9,019 nucleotides of DNA from an uncultured Actinomycetes bacterium (lineage in GTDB: Bacteria; Actinomycetota; Acidimicrobiia; IMCC26256; PALSA-555), in assembly GCA_937927875.1 (NCBI GenBank), contig CALEYV010000122.1, positions 1 to 9,019 of the forward strand, in the 5' to 3' direction. The notes under the pieces are model-generated. The model was not told the DNA's origin, made no database searches, and worked only from the letters and a program-made list of their open reading frames with translations. The position numbers and the translations under genes were made by a program. This document shows positions 5,627 to 9,019 of the stretch, one piece after another. Every line of letters begins with the position of its first letter. The first letter of the stretch is position 1.

Positions 5627-6187
5627 TCAGTCGGGGCGGGCGTCGTCGCGCTGGTCGCGTGCCGCGCCGACCGCGGTCAGCAGCGCGTCCACCGTCGGCC
5701 GGTCCTCGGGCCGCGTCTGTCGGTAGGCGTACGAGAGACGGCCGTCGGGTCCGACGACGAAGTCGCCGCCCAGCTGGCGTGTGTCCTGGGTCGGCCGCTG
5801 CAGCCGCCGCCCCCGCCGGACCAGCCGCACGTAGACCGCCAGCGTGCTCGGGCTCCACACCCGCCACCACGGGGCCCGGCCCAGCCCGTAGGCGCGGTAC
5901 GCCTCGCGCCGCTCGTCGGCCAGCACCGGGTACCGCAGACCGAGCTGGCGGCGGAACCCGCGCAGGTTGCGCGCCCTGGTGAAGGTGACGAGCACCACCG
6001 CTGCGTCACCGAATTCGTCGAGGCGATCGCTCACGGCGATCGCGTGCTCACGGCACGGCAGTCACGCGAGGTGACGGTGGAAGATCAGCACCACCGGGCG
6101 GCCCCGGTGCTCGGACAGCCGCCACCATCCGCCCTGGTCGTCCGGCTGCGCCACCTCCGGCGCCATCGAGCCCGGCGAGGGATCCAT
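5627..6187 (-). CDS. Candidate selenoprotein: peroxiredoxin-like (AhpC/TSA-2, thioredoxin fold) with in-frame UGA at UxxC
   Basis: 186 residues if the TGA at 6064-6062 is read as selenocysteine. The ATG at 6187 has GAGGAG five bases upstream. The frame reads WWRLSEHRGRPVVLIFHRHLA (21-41), UGA (42), then L43-P-C45-REHA, and is open to a TGA stop at 5629. The UGA is exactly where peroxiredoxin-like proteins carry the first Cys of the CxxC motif after an (F)xRH strand. The part after it is normal for the family: AAVVLVTF (62-69), YPVLADERREAYRAYGLG (86-103), QLGGDFVVGPDGR (138-150), RPTVDALL (163-170). Expected role: cytoplasmic thiol or selenol reduction of peroxides or disulfides. A hairpin at 6043-6023 fits a bacterial SECIS. 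A start at 6034 would drop the active site. Alternatives: a TGC/TGT-to-TGA mutation or sequencing error. The machinery genes (selA, selB, selC, selD) are not in this window. It is divergent from the nucleosidase gene. Confidence 0.8.
6023..6043 (-). promoter_or_regulatory. Putative bacterial SECIS hairpin
   Basis: On the mRNA, the arms GCGAUCGC (6043-6036) and GCGAUCGC (6030-6023) pair perfectly over 8 bp around the loop CGUGA (6035-6031). The stem begins 18 bases after the UGA, and the loop spans bases 27-31 after it. GAG (6049-6047) and CUC (6022-6020) can add a lower stem across a bulge. Known bacterial SECIS elements lie immediately downstream of the UGA inside the coding region, with a short loop having a G near its 5' side; the second loop base here is G. 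Each arm is itself a palindrome, so chance is not excluded. Confidence 0.55.
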
Positions 6188-6229
6188 CCTCACTCCTCTC
6201 CTTCTCGCTGCATGATCCCCCGTCCGCGC

Positions 6230-6262
6230 CCGTCCCGAACCGCCCGCGCCGCCTCGGGACGG
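6230..6262. promoter_or_regulatory. 9-bp inverted repeat in a divergent promoter region
   Basis: CCGTCCCGA (6230-6238) and TCGGGACGG (6254-6262) are exact reverse complements separated by 15 bases, between the selenoprotein candidate (-) and the nucleosidase gene (+). A shared operator or a 5' RNA hairpin are both possible. No clear -35/-10 pair is seen on either strand. Confidence 0.4.
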
Positions 6263-6279
6263 TGCGGCACACTGCTGGC

Positions 6280-6987
6280 GTGGCAGGCCCGTCGAAGGTG
6301 ACGCGCGTCGGGCTGCTGGCCCCGATGGAGCACGAGCTGCAGCCGCTCGTCCGCCGGCTGGGGCTCAAGGCCGACGGCGACGTGTACCGGGGCCGGGCCC
6401 GCGACGTCGAGGTCGTCGCCCTCCTGACCACGATGGGCATGGCGGCCGCCGCCGACGCGACCCGGCGGATCCTCGACGAGGGCGTCGACTGGGTGATCGT
6501 GGTGGGCATCGCGGGCGGCGTCGACCAGCAGACGGTCAAGATCGGCGACCTCGTCGTGCCCGAGGCCGTGATCGACCGGGCCGCCGGCACCTCGTACCGC
6601 CCGACCCCGCTCGGGGACGTCCCGGCGGCCGGGACCATCAGCTGCGGCGACGACCTCATCGTCGACCCGTCCCGGCTGGCCGAGCTGCACGCCCAGGGCA
6701 TCGTCGCAGTCGACATGGAGACGGCCGGCGTCGCCGCGGTGTGCGAGGAGGCCGGCCGCCCGTGGTCGGTGTTCCGGAGCATCAGCGACTACGCCGGCGA
6801 GGGCCTCGTCGACGAGGAGCTCTTCGCGATGACCCGCCCCGACGGGACGGCCGACGACGAGGCCATCACCGAGTACCTCGCGGCGCATCCCGACAAGATC
6901 GACGACCTCATGCGCCTGGCCCAGGACATGACCGTCGCCACCGAGGCCGCGGCGGACGCCGCGGTGCGCTCGCTCAGCACCCTCTGA
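6280..6987 (+). CDS. MTA/SAH nucleosidase-like protein (PNP/UDP phosphorylase superfamily)
   Basis: Nucleoside hydrolase or phosphorylase of the family that includes 5'-methylthioadenosine/S-adenosylhomocysteine nucleosidase; 235 residues from GTG 6280. Numbering from the upstream GTG at 6262 (241 residues): LLAPMEHEL puts E23 at the place of the general acid Glu; VGIAGGV (81-87) is the phosphate/ribose-site loop; VDMETAGVAAVCEE (150-163) carries the ribose-binding M152-E153; RSISDYAGE (172-180) carries D176, the purine-contacting Asp. The active-site set is complete. A long insertion after the Asp (about 181-212, Asp/Glu-rich) is unlike short MTANs. Start: 6280 is preferred because the inverted repeat ending at 6262 covers the earlier GTG and CACACT six bases before 6280 could be a -10 for a leaderless start; 6262 cannot be excluded. 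Likely role: purine salvage and removal of S-adenosylmethionine by-products; exact nucleoside unknown. Confidence 0.85.
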   Translation: MAGPSKVTRVGLLAPMEHELQPLVRRLGLKADGDVYRGRARDVEVVALLTTMGMAAAADATRRILDEGVDWVIVVGIAGGVDQQTVKIGDLVVPEAVIDRAAGTSYRPTPLGDVPAAGTISCGDDLIVDPSRLAELHAQGIVAVDMETAGVAAVCEEAGRPWSVFRSISDYAGEGLVDEELFAMTRPDGTADDEAITEYLAAHPDKIDDLMRLAQDMTVATEAAADAAVRSLSTL

Positions 6988-6994
6988 CACGACC

Positions 6995-7010
6995 GCCGCG
7001 CCCGCGCGGC
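6995..7010. terminator. GC stem-loop after the nucleosidase gene
   Basis: GCCGCGC and GCGCGGC are exact reverse complements with two bases between (about six usable pairs and a 4-base loop), eight bases after the stop codon. No T tract. Possible factor-independent terminator. Confidence 0.4.
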
Positions 7011-7046
7011 TCCGCCAGGAATCCCAGCGGGCGAGCAGGCGCTCCT

Positions 7047-7052
7047 TAGGAT
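7047..7052 (+). promoter_or_regulatory. -10 box TAGGAT for the 343-residue protein gene
   Basis: TAGGAT fits TAnnnT; transcription would start near 7059, giving a leader of about 24 bases that holds the Shine-Dalgarno GGAGG (7070-7074), eight bases before ATG 7083. No clear -35 box. Confidence 0.35.
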
Positions 7053-7082
7053 GATCGCAGCAGGGACACGGAGGTTCCGTCC

Positions 7083-8114
7083 ATGGAGCGCGGCGGCCTC
7101 GGGCGAAGCCTCTCCTCGATTCTCGCCGGGACACGCGACGTCCGCGACGACGCCGGCGCGCGCGTGTCGTCCGACGCGACGCCGACCCTGGCGCTCGCCT
7201 ACCAGGCGCTCGCCATGCTCGTGGAAGCGCGCCGACTGCAGGACGCGGTGGTCGTGGTCGACGACCCGGCGCTCGGCCGGCAGCTGTTCGCGGCCGGCCG
7301 GCGGCCGCTGACGGCCGACGACGAGTCCCTGCTCGACGGGCCCGCCGGCTGCTGGACCGAGCCGCCCACCCAAGCCAACGACCTCGAGCTCGAGCTCGAG
7401 CTCGTCCAGCGAGTGTGCGCCACCGCGCTGCGCGCCGCGGTCAGCGAGCCCGACGTGCAATCGCCGGTCGACGCGCTCGAGCTGGCGCTCCGTCAGCTGC
7501 CCGGCGTCTACGGCGTCGCCGTCGACGCCGAGGACCCGATCGTCGAGGTCCACGCGACGGAAGACACCGAGCCCGACCTCGCCCGACGCGTCGGATCCCT
7601 CGCCCGCGCCCACCTCGAGGACGTCGTGACCGTCGACCTCGTCCGGCGCAGCCGGTCACCGCGCCCGTCTTTGCCCGACCAACCGCCCGACCCGGCAAGG
7701 CGCGAGCCCAGCGGCGTGACGGGCGCGCGCGAGCCGGCCCCGGCGCCCGTCGCCTCGGCGGACCTCGTCTCGGCTCGCACGCTGCCCGGCTACCAGACGA
7801 TCGAGGTCCGACTGGCCGGCGCGGGAACGGCCCGGGTCGGGCACGGGCCCCGGCGGCGCGGGCTGGCCGGCGCGGTCGCGGCCGCCCTCGACGCGTCCCG
7901 GACCGCGCAACTGGCGGCGGTGTGGGTGCGCACCATCCGCACCACCACCGACGGGCGGAGCGTCGTCGCGGTGGCGCTCCGACCCGGCGCGTCGACGCGC
8001 CTGCGCTACGGGACCGGCGACGGTGCCAACGCCATCGAGGCTGCGGCGCGAGCGACGCTCCAGGCCATCGCGGCGCCGGAGGACGCGGTCCCGGCCGGCG
8101 CCGACCTCACCTGA
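7083..8114 (+). CDS. Unrecognised three-part protein with ParB-like N-terminal motif
   Basis: 343 residues; the start is fixed by GGAGG eight bases before the ATG. The N-terminus MERGGLGRSLSSILAG resembles the GLGRGL motif that opens ParB chromosome-partition proteins and contacts ParA, but no ParB N-box or helix-turn-helix follows. Part 1 (about 34-120) is mostly helical, with the strand-like DAVVVVDDPALGRQLF and an acidic run LELELEL (101-107) coded by three copies of CTCGAG. Part 2 (about 127-188) alternates helix and strand, ending in VVTVDLVRR. A Pro/Arg-rich linker (about 189-225) leads to part 3 (about 229-331), with TIEVRLAGAG, VGHGPRRRGLAGAVAAALDA and AIEAAARATLQAI; its order of elements recalls the C-terminal regulatory domain of 2-isopropylmalate synthase, a weak likeness. 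No signal peptide or membrane segment. Function unknown; a ligand-sensing or scaffold role would be a guess. Confidence 0.85.
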   Translation: MERGGLGRSLSSILAGTRDVRDDAGARVSSDATPTLALAYQALAMLVEARRLQDAVVVVDDPALGRQLFAAGRRPLTADDESLLDGPAGCWTEPPTQANDLELELELVQRVCATALRAAVSEPDVQSPVDALELALRQLPGVYGVAVDAEDPIVEVHATEDTEPDLARRVGSLARAHLEDVVTVDLVRRSRSPRPSLPDQPPDPARREPSGVTGAREPAPAPVASADLVSARTLPGYQTIEVRLAGAGTARVGHGPRRRGLAGAVAAALDASRTAQLAAVWVRTIRTTTDGRSVVAVALRPGASTRLRYGTGDGANAIEAAARATLQAIAAPEDAVPAGADLT

Positions 8115-8126
8115 CCCGAGGTCAGG
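8110..8126. terminator. Stem-loop shared by two convergent genes, containing both stop codons
   Basis: CCTGACC-CGA-GGTCAGG is a perfect 7-bp stem with a 3-base loop. The TGA of the plus gene (8112-8114) is in one arm and the TGA of the minus gene (8122-8124) is in the other, so the coding regions are only seven bases apart. A short stem, but well placed to act in both directions. Confidence 0.5.
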
Positions 8127-8751
8127 GGCCGGGCGGGGTCAGCGGGCGCGGGTCGGCGCGCTGGATGGCCGCGATCACGTCGTCGCCGACCGGCAGCGGC
8201 GCGCAGCCGTGGTCGTGCTCGCACACGAAGTCGAACTGCGGGGCGGCCGCCGAGTGGCAGCTCTGGCAGCTGCCCCCGAACCGGTTCACGACGTTGCTCG
8301 TGCCCCGCGTCGTAATCGTCGTCCCCAGGGCCGTCGTCTGCAGCGTGAAGAACTCCCAGTCATGGGTGGCGCGGTTGAAGCCCTTGCGGCGCTTCACCAT
8401 CGCCTCCTGGGGCACGAGCTGGATGATCGTGCCGACCGGGTAGACGCCGCCCTTCGGCGAGTTCGCCACCCGCAGGGCCTGCTTGAGGTGGCCGAGGGGA
8501 TTCGAGATGAAGAACCCGCGAACCCTCGTCATCGTGGCGAGGTTGTGGAAGTCGCTCGCGGTGGCGACGAGGTCCTTGGGCGCCGGCTTCGAGCTCGGGT
8601 GGAGCGCGTCCTGTCCGCTCGCGACACCGGCCGCCGCCAGGACCGCCACCAGCACGACCGCGAGCCCGATGGTGGCTGCCCAGATCCCGCCGCGCCGCAG
8701 CAGCCGGGGCACGGACCTCACGGACGCGCCCGGTGGACGGCGGGCCACCAT
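8122..8751 (-). CDS. Membrane-anchored cytochrome P460-like protein
   Basis: 209-residue exported c-type haem protein. A basic N-terminus (RRPPGASVRSVPRLLRR) precedes one hydrophobic helix (about 22-45), an uncleaved anchor or signal peptide; the rest would lie outside the membrane. The body follows the P460 pattern: GGVYPVGTIIQLVPQEA (101-117), KRRKGFN (120-126), THDWEFFTL (129-137), then the haem c motif C162-Q-S-C-H166 near the C-terminus and PQFDFVC (171-177). Family members bind haem c, sometimes with an extra Lys or other crosslink, and some oxidise hydroxylamine or act on nitric oxide; others are uncharacterised. K120 and K123 are in range for a crosslink but I cannot say that one forms. 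C177 and C183 (C-E-H-D-H-G-C) are two further cysteines with two histidines, unusual for the family. The ATG at 8751 has GGAG five bases upstream. Family call moderately sure, activity open. Confidence 0.75.
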   Translation of the reverse strand: MVARRPPGASVRSVPRLLRRGGIWAATIGLAVVLVAVLAAAGVASGQDALHPSSKPAPKDLVATASDFHNLATMTRVRGFFISNPLGHLKQALRVANSPKGGVYPVGTIIQLVPQEAMVKRRKGFNRATHDWEFFTLQTTALGTTITTRGTSNVVNRFGGSCQSCHSAAAPQFDFVCEHDHGCAPLPVGDDVIAAIQRADPRPLTPPGP

Positions 8752-9019
8752 CGTGACTCCGGCACCCTCGTCATACGGCGGGTCGGCGGCGATGGATTGG
8801 CCGGCGAGCGGGGCGGCCCCGAAACCGGCGGTTCATCGAAGGGATACGCCGGCGCAACGTCGGCCCGGTAATCAGGGGGCTGGAGGCGGCGGTGGCGGCC
8901 CGGGTGCTCCCCCCGAACCCGGGCCGCGCTCCGCCGCCCGGAGCCTCGCCGAGCCCAGCCGCGCCGCGGCCCGCCACTAGGACGCTGTTGAAGAAGGCGG
9001 TTTGTTTGGGGCGGCGGGT
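8752..9019. other. Right-end intergenic region, no convincing gene
   Basis: An open frame on the minus strand (8771-8977) has a Gly/Ala/Arg composition, no ribosome-binding site and no recognisable motif, so I do not call it. The region holds the strong stem at 8895-8927 and, at 8988-9010, an AT-richer stretch beginning TAGGACGCTGTTGAAGAAGG that could be the tip of an insertion sequence. Confidence 0.4.
8895..8927. terminator. Perfect 11-bp stem-loop
   Basis: GCGGCCCGGGT (8895-8905) and ACCCGGGCCGC (8917-8927) are exact reverse complements around an 11-base loop containing six C. It is the longest perfect short-range stem I found in the window. It could terminate a transcript entering from the right or be part of a regulatory or mobile-element end. 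Confidence 0.45.

Noticed and set aside
6023..6043. GCGATCGC as a genome-wide repeated octamer rather than a hairpin arm
   Set aside because: I saw no sign of it as a frequent element elsewhere in this window, and the paired arrangement right after the UGA is better explained as a stem. A genome-wide count would settle it.
4886..6301. 471-codon plus-strand open frame crossing the hydrolase gene and the selenoprotein gene
   Set aside because: Only its first 25 or so codons are real (the hydrolase N-terminus). Beyond the frameshift it is low-complexity and overlaps two well-supported genes.
6190..7134. Minus-strand open frame opposite the nucleosidase
   Set aside because: Shadow frame. The plus-strand nucleosidase has complete active-site motifs.
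7383..7404. Tandem CTCGAG repeat (three and two-thirds copies)
   Set aside because: It codes the acidic run LELELEL in frame and needs no other explanation.
8771..8977. 68-codon minus-strand open frame at the right end
   Set aside because: No ribosome-binding site and no family-like pattern. It spans the 11-bp stem-loop and is low-complexity.

Overview
The window is very GC-rich (I estimate about 70% or more), with tightly packed genes, frequent GTG starts, -10 boxes of the TAnnnT type and few AT-rich spacers. With the gene content (PadR regulator, PhyH dioxygenase, SGNH hydrolase with a secretion signal, a small Lys-rich KGKSLQEKR-type protein), this suggests the chromosome of an uncultured actinomycetote, perhaps of the Acidimicrobiia/Thermoleophilia kind. 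The phylum is an inference. I see no rRNA, tRNA or CRISPR, and only a doubtful insertion-sequence end at the right edge.

Layout. 1-670 (-): 5' part of a formylglycine-type arylsulfatase that leaves the window. 783-1322 (-): PadR-family regulator. 1380-2141 (+): PhyH-type Fe(II)/2-oxoglutarate oxygenase, divergent from padR across a compact promoter with two CCCT/AGGG palindromes. 2245-2475 (+): two-helix small membrane protein. 2545-2682 (-): 45-residue basic protein, just downstream of a cupin metalloenzyme (2719-3300, -). 3557-4831 (+): secreted SGNH/GDSL hydrolase. 4886-5516 (+): dienelactone-hydrolase-like enzyme whose frame is broken by one base in a G run. 5627-6187 (-): thioredoxin-fold peroxiredoxin-like protein with an in-frame UGA. 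6280-6987 (+): MTA/SAH-nucleosidase-like protein. 7083-8114 (+): unrecognised 343-residue protein. 8122-8751 (-): membrane-anchored cytochrome P460-like protein. 8752-9019: no convincing gene.

The main result is at 5627-6187. The reading frame starts with a strong Shine-Dalgarno at 6187 and runs through a TGA at 6062-6064 into a C-terminal part typical of peroxiredoxin-like (AhpC/TSA-2) proteins. The TGA falls where the first cysteine of the family's CxxC redox motif belongs (U-L-P-C). Eighteen bases after it is a perfect 8-bp stem with a 5-base loop, where a bacterial SECIS element should be. Ordinary gene calling would begin this gene too late, after the active site. I read it as a candidate selenoprotein. 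The main alternative is a Cys-to-stop mutation or sequencing error, which the nearby one-base frameshift keeps open. TGA is used as a normal stop by several genes here, so a changed genetic code does not explain it.

The genes do not form one obvious pathway. Likely units are padR with the sulfatase and the divergent oxygenase; the cupin with the small basic protein; and the selenoprotein divergent from the nucleosidase, with a shared 9-bp inverted repeat between them.
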